Position numbers and translations under genes: made by a program
Assembly: GCF_012913485.1 (NCBI RefSeq)
Contig: NZ_CP051774.1
Span: forward strand, 5,394,001 to 5,458,000
Source of the DNA: Luteolibacter luteus
GTDB taxonomy: Bacteria; Verrucomicrobiota; Verrucomicrobiia; Verrucomicrobiales; Akkermansiaceae
Direction: 5' to 3'
Length of the DNA stretch: 64,000 nucleotides
The notes under the pieces: generated by a model
The model's input: the letters and a program-made list of their open reading frames with translations, nothing else
Database searches by the model: none
What the model was told of the DNA's origin: nothing
Shown here: in pieces, positions 17,536-26,164 of the stretch
Position numbering within the stretch: the stretch's first letter is position 1
Layout: each line of letters starts with the position of its first letter

Positions 17536-18447
17536 ATGAAACGGCTGTTTCTTCTCGCGCTCATTTTGCCGCTCCACGCCGCCCCTACGGATGAGGCGCT
17601 GCTCAGCTTTGTCCGGGATCGGGCCAAGGCCGAGCGCGTGACGCCAAAGCCCTTCGACATGGACAAGGCGACCGCGACGCGCTGCAGCATTGATTCCGTC
17701 CTAGCTGCGGACAAGGACCATGGAGGCTCCCTTTTCCACATCTACACGAGCGAAGCCGCCGCCCTCCCGATCTTCGACCCCTACGGCAAGTTTCCGGAAG
17801 GAAGCATCGTCTTGAAGGAGAAGATCTCCCGTGAGAATGGCGCTGCCACGCTTTTCACGGGCATGGTGAAGCGTGAAAAGGGTTTCAATCCGGAAGTGGG
17901 AGACTGGGAGTTCTTCACCGTGGATGCCAGTGCATCGAAAATCGCGGAGCGTGGGAAAATGGAGCGATGCGCCACTTGTCATGAGGATTTTCCGAAGGGT
18001 GATTTCATCACGCGCTACCTCTACTCCCGCCCGGCGCAACTCAGTGGTGGTCGCATCGTCCTCCACTCCTGCGAGGCTCAAGCCCATGGCGAGAAGCTCC
18101 ACTACGAAGAACAGGAGAACAAGAACACCCTCGGCTTCTGGGTGAATCCCGCGGACTGGGCATCGTGGGATTTCGAGGTCCAACAAGCGGGGACATACGC
18201 CATCCACATCTGGCAAGGGTGCGGAGCGGGCAGCGGCGATAGCGAGGTGGAAATCAAGTGTGCGGGAGAAAGCAGCCGCTTCAAAGTGGAGGACACCGGA
18301 CACTTCCAGAACTTCAAGGAGCGGGAGATTGGAAAAGTGACCTTCGATAAAGCGGGGCCGCAAACTTTGGAAGTTCGCGCCCTCTCGAAACCCGGGGTCG
18401 CAGTCATGGATCTGCGGCAAGTGGTTCTCGTGCCGTTGAAAGAATAA
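17536..18447 (+). CDS. Secreted cytochrome P460-type protein fused to a carbohydrate-binding-like domain
   Basis: 303 residues; signal peptide MKRLFLLALILPLHAA. The start is firmly set by AAGGAG at 17525-17530, five bases before the ATG. Residues 20-160 look like a cytochrome P460 domain: SLFHIYTS, FPEGSIVLKEK and the single haem c motif CATCH (Cys145-His149), with the Lys of TGMVKREKGF in the region where P460 cross-links Lys to haem. Residues 165-303 form a beta-sandwich like those at the C terminus of many verrucomicrobial sulfatases (LGFWVNPADWASWDFEV, GCGAGSGDSEVEI). P460 proteins act on hydroxylamine or nitric oxide; the role of this hybrid is unknown. Confidence 0.65.
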   Translation: MKRLFLLALILPLHAAPTDEALLSFVRDRAKAERVTPKPFDMDKATATRCSIDSVLAADKDHGGSLFHIYTSEAAALPIFDPYGKFPEGSIVLKEKISRENGAATLFTGMVKREKGFNPEVGDWEFFTVDASASKIAERGKMERCATCHEDFPKGDFITRYLYSRPAQLSGGRIVLHSCEAQAHGEKLHYEEQENKNTLGFWVNPADWASWDFEVQQAGTYAIHIWQGCGAGSGDSEVEIKCAGESSRFKVEDTGHFQNFKEREIGKVTFDKAGPQTLEVRALSKPGVAVMDLRQVVLVPLKE

Positions 18448-18506
18448 GGAGATGCGATATTCCTCGTCGCTTCCGTGTTTGATGAAGAGGCAGGCTCTGC
18501 GGGGCG

Positions 18507-19106
18507 TCAAATGACTCGCGCCCGGAACGTCAGGTTGATCCGTGCCTCCGCGATCTTCTTCGCTGGCGGCAGGCGATGCTGCCAGTATCGCTGCGTCTCA
18601 CCTTTCATTGCGAGCAGGCTGCCATGCTCCAGCAGAATTGAGACCGTCTCCTTCGTTTCCTTATGCCGGAAGTCGAACCGCCGCTCTGCTCCCAAGCTCA
18701 TCGAGGCGATGCAGGCATCGAGTACCAGATCCTTCTCGTCATCGCTGTGCCAGCCCATGCCTTCACCGCCGTTTTGATAGAGGTTCAGCAGGCATGAATT
18801 AAAGGTGGCACCGGTCCTTTCCTCCACCAGTCTCTTTAGGGCGGAGAGCTCTCGTGTCCACGGCAGAGCCTTCTTGGTCCTTCCGGAGTATGTATAAGAG
18901 AAATCCGAGTCTCCGAACCACGCGACCTTCCTCGATGTGACGACCGGCTTGCCGAACATCACCAGTTCATCGTGACGCCAAGGCACCGTGACCATCAGCG
19001 CCTCGAAGTAGTCCCATGCATCACAGCGATCCAATACACATCCGTAGTAATTCACTATGCCATCACGGGGCAGCAGGTTGATGCCAGGTTGGTGAAATAG
19101 ATCCAT
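18507..19106 (-). CDS. alkB: AlkB-like 2-oxoglutarate/Fe(II)-dependent dioxygenase
   Basis: 199 residues. The iron ligands are His120 and Asp122 in GWHSDDE and His177 in WQHRLP; Arg189 and Arg195 in ARINLTFR are the 2-oxoglutarate-binding arginine signature of AlkB proteins. Preceding residues (PRKVAWFGD-like VTSRKVAWFGD and FNSCLLNLYQNG) match the ALKBH2/3-type subgroup. These enzymes oxidatively remove methyl groups from 1-methyladenine and 3-methylcytosine. The gene stands alone, convergent with the P460 gene and followed (upstream on the same strand) by a 51-base gap to the repeat protein. I saw no LexA or Ada-like box in front of it. Confidence 0.9.
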   Translation of the reverse strand: MDLFHQPGINLLPRDGIVNYYGCVLDRCDAWDYFEALMVTVPWRHDELVMFGKPVVTSRKVAWFGDSDFSYTYSGRTKKALPWTRELSALKRLVEERTGATFNSCLLNLYQNGGEGMGWHSDDEKDLVLDACIASMSLGAERRFDFRHKETKETVSILLEHGSLLAMKGETQRYWQHRLPPAKKIAEARINLTFRARVI

Positions 19107-19157
19107 GCCGGTATGATTCTACTGCGATCCCTGCGCCTGCCAATCGCAGCCTTTTCG

Positions 19158-20459
19158 TCATTCTCCGAACTCCTTGCGCAAACGCTCCGGCAGTTCATTC
19201 CGTCCGAGCCACTCTTTCGCCGCGTTGCGATCCTCCACCAGCCAACCCTCGATGATGTGCCGGTAAAGCTGTTCCCTCAAGGCCTCCGACTGGATTCCGG
19301 GCACCTCGGCCAAGGCGATTGCAGCATTCCGGGTGGTGGGGCGCGGAGTCGCCGGTCTCGCCGCCTCGTCAGGAATGAACCGGACTCCGGACCGGTTGTT
19401 GTCATTGGAAGCCGCCCCTGCGATCAGGTCCGCCATCTGTTCCTCGGAGATGTCGTCCAGGAAGCGCCGCATGGTTGAGAACAGCTCAGAAAGGTCATCC
19501 TCTCGTGCCAATCCTGTTAGCAGGCCGCGGAGGGCAGCCTCACGTGCTTCTCCTGCTTCCATTTGCTCGACCGATTGCCTTGCTGCAGGCAGATCGGATT
19601 TCGGCCACTCCTTGTAGATCGGATGGTAAGACCATGGCTGAGCCGCGTCCGGATACTCGCGGAGGACGGCGAGCCGTGCTTCGTGGTCCTTCAATCCCCG
19701 GAGCAGCAGGTCAAGCCCGTGAAACTTGAAGGGAGGATCAAGCGAGTCCAGGAAAGCCTTGATGTCCCCGGGTTGTAGATTTCCGAACTGCGGTTGCGCG
19801 CGCCAAGGCCCGAATTCACGACAATCCTCAGGAACTTCACGGATGGCGCGTGCGATGCGCGGGAGATCATCGCCCAAGGCATCGATGGCTTTGCCCACCA
19901 TTGCCGTGACATTCCCGTCGTTGCCATTCTTCATATGATCCCTGAGATAATCCAAGGCCGCGTCCGGATCCTTCCCGATCCAAGCGGTGATTACCCGGAA
20001 ACCCCGGTAGCCCTGCGCTCCGGACCACTCCATCGCGGCCTCGGGGTCGACTTCGGTCCAAGCCGCGATGATCAGATCTGCAATGCTCCCCGCCTCGGTA
20101 GGGCCAGGTTTGCTCATCATCTGGAGCGTTTCCCTGGAAAGAGCCCTCTGCCAATCCTCCGGCTTGAAGTGCGACACCAGCTCTAACACTCCTTGTGTGC
20201 GGTCCGCTTCGTTCCCGATGGCCATGAGCGCTTGGAGCTGCTTGATCAAGCCATCTCCTTCAAGTGGTGGAGCCTTTGTTTGGCCGGCAGGGACCGAGGG
20301 CAGCGGGGTGGACTCTGCCTTCCGGGCCTTTGCTCTTGGATGCTGGCCAGAGGATTGTTTCGATGCCTGAGCATCCACATAGAGACGACCGCCGACGCTC
20401 AGGGCGGACATACCCAGCAACAGGGAGATGATAGCGATGGTGGCGGTGCGGGCTTTCAT
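19158..20459 (-). CDS. Membrane-anchored helical-repeat protein, partner of the sigma-factor fusion
   Basis: 433 residues. An N-terminal helix (about 7-27, IAIISLLLGMSALSVGG) anchors or exports it; a Pro/Lys-rich spacer follows, then an all-helical domain with repeats of the W..DP.AA..W/Y type: IAAWTEVDPEAAMEW and ITAWIGKDPDAALDY are clear. The same motif recurs in the C-terminal half of the sigma-factor fusion encoded just upstream, and the two frames overlap by four bases (ATGA at 20456-20459), so translation is coupled. I do not know a named function. Shared repeats and coupling suggest that the two proteins bind each other outside the cytoplasmic membrane. Confidence 0.7.
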   Translation of the reverse strand: MKARTATIAIISLLLGMSALSVGGRLYVDAQASKQSSGQHPRAKARKAESTPLPSVPAGQTKAPPLEGDGLIKQLQALMAIGNEADRTQGVLELVSHFKPEDWQRALSRETLQMMSKPGPTEAGSIADLIIAAWTEVDPEAAMEWSGAQGYRGFRVITAWIGKDPDAALDYLRDHMKNGNDGNVTAMVGKAIDALGDDLPRIARAIREVPEDCREFGPWRAQPQFGNLQPGDIKAFLDSLDPPFKFHGLDLLLRGLKDHEARLAVLREYPDAAQPWSYHPIYKEWPKSDLPAARQSVEQMEAGEAREAALRGLLTGLAREDDLSELFSTMRRFLDDISEEQMADLIAGAASNDNNRSGVRFIPDEAARPATPRPTTRNAAIALAEVPGIQSEALREQLYRHIIEGWLVEDRNAAKEWLGRNELPERLRKEFGE

Positions 20460-22360
20460 GGATTTTCAGATGGGCGGGTCTCCAAGACTTCGCGGACACT
20501 CGGTGGTATTTCGTGCTGCTCGATCCATTTTCGCGCAGCGGGTTCCTGCCTTGTTTCCAGCCATGCCTTGAGGTGGCGGGTGAGGGTCTTGTCGCGGAGT
20601 TCGCGGTCTTGAATCCGGAGGCTGAATTCCGCCCCTAGGACTAGGCCGCAACGGTCGGCGACCAGCAGCATCAGCGGATCGCTGGTCCATTCCGGATGCT
20701 GGTCGAGGAGGGCGATGGCGTCCGCCGGCTCAAGGAGCCCGACCCGGGTAAGGACTCCTGCCTTCGCTTGCTCGCGGACCTTGGCTTCCGGTAGCGCGTC
20801 GATCGCGGCGAGGGTGTCTTCCGGATAATCATTGTGCCAACGTGCGAACAATGACTCGATGTCGGCGAGGTGCCGCGCGTCTTTGTCGGCGAGAAGCAGT
20901 TCGAAAGCCTGACCGTATTTGCTGTAGTCGGCGAATGTTTTGACGCTTGCCCCGACGATCGCGCTCCGCTGTGGGCCATCGCTGGTGGCGGCGATCAGTC
21001 GTTCCAGGTCTTCGATCCGGAGCGTCGTACCGATGGCGTTGAGGGCTTCGATGCGGTCCTTTTCATCAGGAATCACCCCGAGCGCTTTCACCACGGCGGA
21101 TGCATCTTTGGTAGCGAGACTGGACAGGATCTGCACCAGCGGGAGGCGCGCCTTCGCATCACTGCCGGTGACATCCGGGAGGTTCCTGACGACCCAATCG
21201 ACCGCGGTGGCCGGGTCATCCTCGCCCCACGTCTTGAAAATCACAGCGGGTATCCCGCCGGCGGAACTCTTCCGCGCCCATCCCACGGCACCCAATGGAT
21301 GGCGCTTGGCCCAGGCAGCCAAGAACATGCGGAAGTTACTGGAACCCGTGTCGACACCAAGTTCTTGAAGCTGGTCCGCAGTCTCTTCGAATTGATCGGG
21401 TGCGAGTTCCCCGATGAAGGCCAGCATCTGCCGGGGTTGCTCGACGCGGCTGGAGAGTGCCAGGATTGACCGGAGGCGTTCTAAGCGTTCTCTGGAGCTG
21501 GCACCATTCCGTCTTTCGTTGCGCGTGCGAGGTAGGGTGCTTTCGCTGCTGCCGGCGGTCAGGGCTGCAGCGGATTTTACACCGGCTTCGGGATCCTCTG
21601 GACTACTACGAAAGGCGTAGCCCAGCGAAGTCATGAAAACGATCGCCGCTCCGGCAATTGCGGATTTCTGGACGGATGTCATGGCGAGGTGAAGATTGAG
21701 GCCTTGCGGCGCGAGCGGGATGACTCCCTTCGATACAGTGCTGATGGAGAGGGCGAGGGTGCTGGAGACCGGCGTGGCAGCGTTTGCCGGCAGCAGGGTG
21801 GCAAGTGCGGCGGTGGTTGTGGCGATTCCCCGGCTAGCCAACAGGCCACGCAGCTTTTCCAGCGCCCGGCTGGCGCGCTTCTTTGCAACCACCTCACTCA
21901 CGCCCAGCTGTCGGGCCACCTCGGCATGAGGCTGGTCACGGTAGTAGCGGAGCAGCAGCACTTCGCGCTCCGCAGTTGGCAGGCGGTTGATCAGGGAATC
22001 CACAAGCGGCGCCAGCGCCGACCAATCGGGTGAGGGCGTGTTGCTCATGGCGGCATGATAGGGGTTGGCGATCTCACGCTTCTTCCGGCGGGACTCGGCA
22101 CGCACAAGATCAATCGCCAGATGTTGGGCCACCCGATGCAGCCACGCTGTCAGGCTGAGGTTTTCCGGGATCAACGCGGCGCGCCGGGCCAGGCGCATGA
22201 AGGTGTCCTGCGCCACATCCTTGGCCAGGTCCTCATTCGCGGTGATTCGCCGCGCAACTCCGTGGACCAGCGGTAGATGCCGCTCCACCAGCAGCCGGAA
22301 GGCCGCTTCATCGCGGCCCGCGGCAAATCGCTCCAGTAGATCCCGGTCGGACAATTCCAT
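20456..22360 (-). CDS. ECF-type sigma factor fused to transmembrane helix and helical-repeat domain
   Basis: 634 residues. Residues 1-175 are a complete ECF sigma factor: region 2 (about 8-95, with AQDTFMRLARR and TAWLHRVAQHLAIDL) and region 4 (about 118-171, ending in the helix-turn-helix SEVVAKKRASRALEKLRG). A hydrophobic stretch (175-212) and a clear transmembrane helix (about 232-250, SAIAGAAIVFMTSLGYAF) follow. Residues 300-634 are helical repeats including WAKRHPLGAVGW and WGEDDPATAVDW. If the helix spans the membrane, the sigma domain is cytoplasmic and tethered, with the repeats outside. Release by proteolysis or signalling through the helix would be possible ways of control. No separate anti-sigma factor is seen. 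Confidence 0.82.
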   Translation of the reverse strand: MELSDRDLLERFAAGRDEAAFRLLVERHLPLVHGVARRITANEDLAKDVAQDTFMRLARRAALIPENLSLTAWLHRVAQHLAIDLVRAESRRKKREIANPYHAAMSNTPSPDWSALAPLVDSLINRLPTAEREVLLLRYYRDQPHAEVARQLGVSEVVAKKRASRALEKLRGLLASRGIATTTAALATLLPANAATPVSSTLALSISTVSKGVIPLAPQGLNLHLAMTSVQKSAIAGAAIVFMTSLGYAFRSSPEDPEAGVKSAAALTAGSSESTLPRTRNERRNGASSRERLERLRSILALSSRVEQPRQMLAFIGELAPDQFEETADQLQELGVDTGSSNFRMFLAAWAKRHPLGAVGWARKSSAGGIPAVIFKTWGEDDPATAVDWVVRNLPDVTGSDAKARLPLVQILSSLATKDASAVVKALGVIPDEKDRIEALNAIGTTLRIEDLERLIAATSDGPQRSAIVGASVKTFADYSKYGQAFELLLADKDARHLADIESLFARWHNDYPEDTLAAIDALPEAKVREQAKAGVLTRVGLLEPADAIALLDQHPEWTSDPLMLLVADRCGLVLGAEFSLRIQDRELRDKTLTRHLKAWLETRQEPAARKWIEQHEIPPSVREVLETRPSENP

Positions 22361-22389
22361 GACTCAACCGCTATCCGGCATGCTCTGAA

Positions 22390-22417
22390 AAAAGGTGACC
22401 GGGAAATCACCCCTTTT
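22390..22417. promoter_or_regulatory. Inverted repeat ahead of the sigma-factor gene
   Basis: AAAAGGTGA (22390-22398) pairs with TCACC and TTTT (22407-22417) with a two-base CC bulge. It lies 30-57 bases upstream of the sigma-factor start codon on the - strand, a place for promoter or leader control. It could equally be a weak bidirectional terminator. Confidence 0.25.
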
Positions 22418-22457
22418 CAAGAAAGCTCCGCCAGCGGCTGCGTCAGGTCTTCCGGGC

Positions 22458-23771
22458 TTAGGACAAGCCCAGTGGCCCGCCGTCGCTGAAGCCCTTGTGG
22501 CCGAAGCTCGGGATATAGTGGCCGAAGGCGTGGGCAATCGACATCCACAAGCGGTTGTGCGTCACGTTGTCGAACTGCATCGCCTGGCCGGTCTTGAAGC
22601 CGAGTCCGCCGCCGACGAGCACGAAGGGGATGTTATCCAGCGTGTGGCTGTTGCCTTTGCCGAGCTCGTTGGTCCACACGATCGTGGTGTTGTCGAGCAT
22701 CGTGCCCTGGCCTCCGGGTTCCGGGATCGCATCGAGCTTGCGGGCCAGATCGGCGAGCTGTTCACAGAGCCAGACATTGATCTTCACTAGCTTTTCCTGC
22801 GCATCGGTATTGCTATCCGGCTCGTGGGAAAGGTGGTGGTGATCCTCGTGGATATCCAGCCAGCGCATGCGGGCCTGGCCCACGCTGTTGGTGTATTGCA
22901 GCGTTGCGACACGGGCCATGCCGTTGGCAAAGGCATTCACCAGCAGATCGGTCTGCATGGAGCTGATCTTCGGGATCCCGTCGTTGTCGAGGGCCACACC
23001 TTGCTCCAAGGCAGGGGGAGGGAACATCAGGTTCACCGTGTTCGCGCTCTGGAGGTCGCGCTCCATCTCGCGGACGAAAGTCTCGTGCTTCTCCAGCAGG
23101 TCTCGTTCTTCCTGGTCGATCTTTGCGGAGATCAATTTCAGGTCATCGCGCACTTCATCCAGCACGCTGCCCAGGTTCTCGCGATCCTTGGTTTGGCCGT
23201 AGATCTTGTCGAAGAGCGAATAGGGATCGCTGTTCGGTGCGAGAGGTTGGTTCGATCCTGCATAGGACTCGCGGGTCCATGGGTCGGCCCGATTCGGCAC
23301 CGCTACGCCGATCTCCATCGAGCCAAAACGCGTCGCGGTCTCGGGGCGGGCCTGCAGGAAATTGCGGATCTCCTGGTCGATGGAAATGTTTCGCGCCCAT
23401 CCGGCCGGCTTGTCGCTGCCGCCCTGAATGTTTCCTGGCAAGAGCTCGTCCGCGGTCAGCAGGCAACTGATCCCGCGCATGTGACCATCGCCATCGCCAC
23501 GGATCTTGTTGTGGACTCCTTTCAAGGTCATCATCCGCTTCTTGAATGGCTCCAAGGGCGCGAGGATTCTCTTCAGCTGGAAATCCGGCCCCGTCTGGTC
23601 CGGCCAGAACTCCGGAGGGATCGTCCCATTCGGAGTGAAGACGAAGATGATCCGTTGCATTTTCGAGCCCGGAGCATTTTGCGCGAGGGAAGGTAACGCG
23701 GGCAGGAAAGGAAGGGCCGCGGCGGAAAGGCCGAGCTGGCGGAGGAAATTGCGGCGGGTCGAGAGGTTCAT
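22458..23771 (-). CDS. DUF1552 family secreted protein
   Basis: 437 residues with a twin-arginine signal: TRRNFLRQLG at residues 5-14 followed by a hydrophobic stretch and the cleavage region LPSLAQ near 31. The body matches DUF1552: FVFTPNGTIPPEFWP, HNKIRGDGDGHMRGISCLLT and LDIHEDHHHLSHEPD near residue 305 resemble the metal-binding and alkaline-phosphatase-like motifs of this family. It would be exported folded, perhaps with a cofactor. It overlaps the upstream DUF1592 gene by four bases (ATGA at 23768-23771). In planctomycetes and verrucomicrobia these two families nearly always occur as a pair; the biochemical role is not established. Confidence 0.88.
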   Translation of the reverse strand: MNLSTRRNFLRQLGLSAAALPFLPALPSLAQNAPGSKMQRIIFVFTPNGTIPPEFWPDQTGPDFQLKRILAPLEPFKKRMMTLKGVHNKIRGDGDGHMRGISCLLTADELLPGNIQGGSDKPAGWARNISIDQEIRNFLQARPETATRFGSMEIGVAVPNRADPWTRESYAGSNQPLAPNSDPYSLFDKIYGQTKDRENLGSVLDEVRDDLKLISAKIDQEERDLLEKHETFVREMERDLQSANTVNLMFPPPALEQGVALDNDGIPKISSMQTDLLVNAFANGMARVATLQYTNSVGQARMRWLDIHEDHHHLSHEPDSNTDAQEKLVKINVWLCEQLADLARKLDAIPEPGGQGTMLDNTTIVWTNELGKGNSHTLDNIPFVLVGGGLGFKTGQAMQFDNVTHNRLWMSIAHAFGHYIPSFGHKGFSDGGPLGLS

Positions 23772-26086
23772 CGGCTTGCTTGGTCGGGATTATTCACGCC
23801 GTGGCTAGCGGCCAGGCTCTGCATGTCGACAAGGAGTTGCCGGACGTGATGTCCGGAGGCAGTAAAGGAAGTATCCAGGCGGGACAGGGTATCGAGCCCG
23901 TAGGAATTCGGGTTCTGCTTCAGTTCGTATTGGAAAAGCTGCCTGATAAATCCGCGCCGCGCACTCTCGGATTTCACCGCGTAGCCCGCGACATCGAGCG
24001 GGCCTTTCAGCCGCAGCACATCACCCTCCTGCGTGAGGAAGTCCGCCTCGGTATTGATCGGGCGTTCCTTCTCGGTAGTTCGGAAACGGCCTACCGCATC
24101 GAAGTTCTCCAATGAGAAGCCCAGCGGATTGATCGTCTCATGGCAGGTCATGCAATTGGCATTCCGGGTCATCTCCGCGACCTTCTCACGCATGGTCATC
24201 TTCGGATCGAAGCGATGATCGTCGAAGGCGATAGCCTCCGGAGGTGGCTTCAGGAATCCACCAAGCACATTGCGGGTGAGGAAGACCCCGCGATGGATGG
24301 GCGAGGTGCCATCGTGATGCGCCAATCGCGCCATAAGGAACGGATGTGTCAGAACCCCGGCGCGGTGCTCGGGATCGAACTTTACCGGCTGGAAACCTCC
24401 GCCTTCCGGGATCGGTGCATTGTAGAACCTCGCCAAGCGCTCGTTGAAGAGCACGTAATCGGCCTCTAACAACTCCCGGTAATCCGATTTCTCACCCCAG
24501 ACGACGCGTTCGACGAAGAGCTCCAGCGAGCGTCGCAAGTCCGCGACCAAGGTGGAGTCAAAGCCGGGATAATCCTCCGCGTCCTTTTGCAGGTCCGCCT
24601 CGGCATCGAGCTTCAACCAGCGTTGGAAGAACTCGCCCACCTTTGCCTTCGCGCGGGGATCGGCGAGCAGGCGCTGCGCTTGGGCCTGCACTTGCTCCGG
24701 TGTACGGAGTTGTCCTGCCTTTGCTGCATCGGCCAAGATTTGATCCGGCAAGGAATCCCAGAAGCCGAGGGCCAGCCGCGAGGCCACCGTGAATTCATCC
24801 TTTTCCTTCCCGAGTTCCGGATAAAGGAAGCGCGGGGAGGTGAGGATCAGGATGACCGCTCGCTTTATCGCCTGATCAGGTGCGATGCCTTCGCCGAAAG
24901 CGCGGTCCACGTAGGTCTGCCGCAGCTCGGCGCTCAGCGGTCGACGGAAGGCGCGCTCCGCAAAACTGGCCGTGAAGTCCTTGAGCTTCGGCACGCGTTC
25001 CGGGTCATCGTCCTTCACGCCACTCAGGCGCTGGAGCCGGGCGACGACTTGGTTCGAGACGTCGACAGCAGAGGCGGTGATGGCTTCATGCCATGCCTTG
25101 GAGACCTCCGTGCCGCGCTCGTAGCCTTCGCTGGCATCATCCGGGGGAAAAACCGTATCCGCCACCGCCACGTGGGCGGCAGAGGCAGGGGAAAGATAAG
25201 GAGCGGCAAGGACCGCCCAGTCGGCACGTGGCTGCTTCCACTCCAGCTTCACCATGGCGCGTTTCTCCTGGAACTTGAAGTAATCCAAGCGGAAGGGATA
25301 GCTGCGGCCGCCCAGCAGGAAGATCCGCGCCGTCTTCACGCGCATCTCCGCCCCGGAACTCACCCACTCGTCGATAAGGGTCGTCTGCCGCTTCGCACTG
25401 CTGTCATCGCGGAAATTTCCATCGCCGTCCTGCTGCTCGCCATTGAGGTAGACGCGTGCGCCATTCGGCGTGCTCAGGCGGAATTCATACCAGCCTGTCG
25501 CAGGCGCCAGCAGCGAGCCATCCCAGGCGATCGAGAATTGATCCGGGGTGATTCCTTCGCAGGGCGGTCCCTCGGCGAATTCGAAGTCCAGGTGTTGGTC
25601 CTCGCGATCCAGCACCTTGCGGGCCTTCTTGTTCATCCCGTCGGACTGGAAGTACTGCGCCTTCAGCCCGCGGCCCTCCCCCGGAGCGGTGATCTGGCCG
25701 AAGCTGCCGATCAGGTCGGCGACCGACTCCCGGTATTGCCGGTTTGTCAGCCTGGCGACTGCCATTTTCGGGGGCGGGGTGGTTTTGGCCCGTGCTTCCG
25801 GCGAGTAAAAGGCGCCCATGATATACTCGGCCACCCGGTGGGATTCCTCCGCATTCAGGAGATCCGGATCATCCTCCGGCATTCGCTTGTCGATGTAGCG
25901 GGACAGCGATTGGAGCGAGCGATCGCCTTGGAGCGGCTCGTCGCACTCGTCCTCCACGCCCTCGCCATTCTTCCCGTGGCAGGAGGCGCAGTGCTGCGCG
26001 TAAATCGCCTCACCCGTGGGCACGGCTTCCTGAGCAGGCAAAATGCCCGCAAGCCCGGTCCACAGATAGACGGAAATCCCTCGCAT
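23768..26086 (-). CDS. DUF1592/DUF1588/DUF1585 c-type cytochrome with PA14 domain
   Basis: 772 residues with a signal peptide ending near PAQE. A cytochrome c domain with CASCH (33-37) is followed by a DUF1587-like segment (LTNRQYRESVADLIG), a PA14 domain (about 150-270, GLKAQYFQSDGMNKK to the DYFKFQE end), then DUF1592, DUF1588 and DUF1585 blocks. A second CxxCH, CMTCH at 645-649 in the context TINPLGFSLENFD, is the normal DUF1588 position. The protein is probably an exported dihaem electron carrier or oxidoreductase, and PA14 suggests binding of polysaccharide. It forms an operon with the DUF1552 gene. Its start codon lies in a hairpin (26074-26124). Confidence 0.88.
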   Translation of the reverse strand: MRGISVYLWTGLAGILPAQEAVPTGEAIYAQHCASCHGKNGEGVEDECDEPLQGDRSLQSLSRYIDKRMPEDDPDLLNAEESHRVAEYIMGAFYSPEARAKTTPPPKMAVARLTNRQYRESVADLIGSFGQITAPGEGRGLKAQYFQSDGMNKKARKVLDREDQHLDFEFAEGPPCEGITPDQFSIAWDGSLLAPATGWYEFRLSTPNGARVYLNGEQQDGDGNFRDDSSAKRQTTLIDEWVSSGAEMRVKTARIFLLGGRSYPFRLDYFKFQEKRAMVKLEWKQPRADWAVLAAPYLSPASAAHVAVADTVFPPDDASEGYERGTEVSKAWHEAITASAVDVSNQVVARLQRLSGVKDDDPERVPKLKDFTASFAERAFRRPLSAELRQTYVDRAFGEGIAPDQAIKRAVILILTSPRFLYPELGKEKDEFTVASRLALGFWDSLPDQILADAAKAGQLRTPEQVQAQAQRLLADPRAKAKVGEFFQRWLKLDAEADLQKDAEDYPGFDSTLVADLRRSLELFVERVVWGEKSDYRELLEADYVLFNERLARFYNAPIPEGGGFQPVKFDPEHRAGVLTHPFLMARLAHHDGTSPIHRGVFLTRNVLGGFLKPPPEAIAFDDHRFDPKMTMREKVAEMTRNANCMTCHETINPLGFSLENFDAVGRFRTTEKERPINTEADFLTQEGDVLRLKGPLDVAGYAVKSESARRGFIRQLFQYELKQNPNSYGLDTLSRLDTSFTASGHHVRQLLVDMQSLAASHGVNNPDQASR

Positions 26087-26124
26087 CAGTCCGCGATAGG
26101 ATACGCGGACCGGGCGAGGGATTT
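26074..26124 (-). promoter_or_regulatory. Long hairpin covering the DUF1592 start codon
   Basis: AAATCCCTCGC (26074-26084) is exactly complementary to GCGAGGGATTT (26114-26124). Inside, GTCCGCG (26089-26095) pairs with CGCGGAC (26104-26110) around an 8-base loop. On the - strand transcript the start codon ATG (26086-26084) has its G in the outer stem and the other two bases in the internal loop, and the first codons form the outer stem. Such a structure could hide the ribosome site or act as an attenuator between this gene and the Verru_Chthon A gene upstream. Confidence 0.5.
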
Positions 26125-26164
26125 ATCCAATAAGATTAAGCGATTGCGCGGGATCCGGGGGCCC

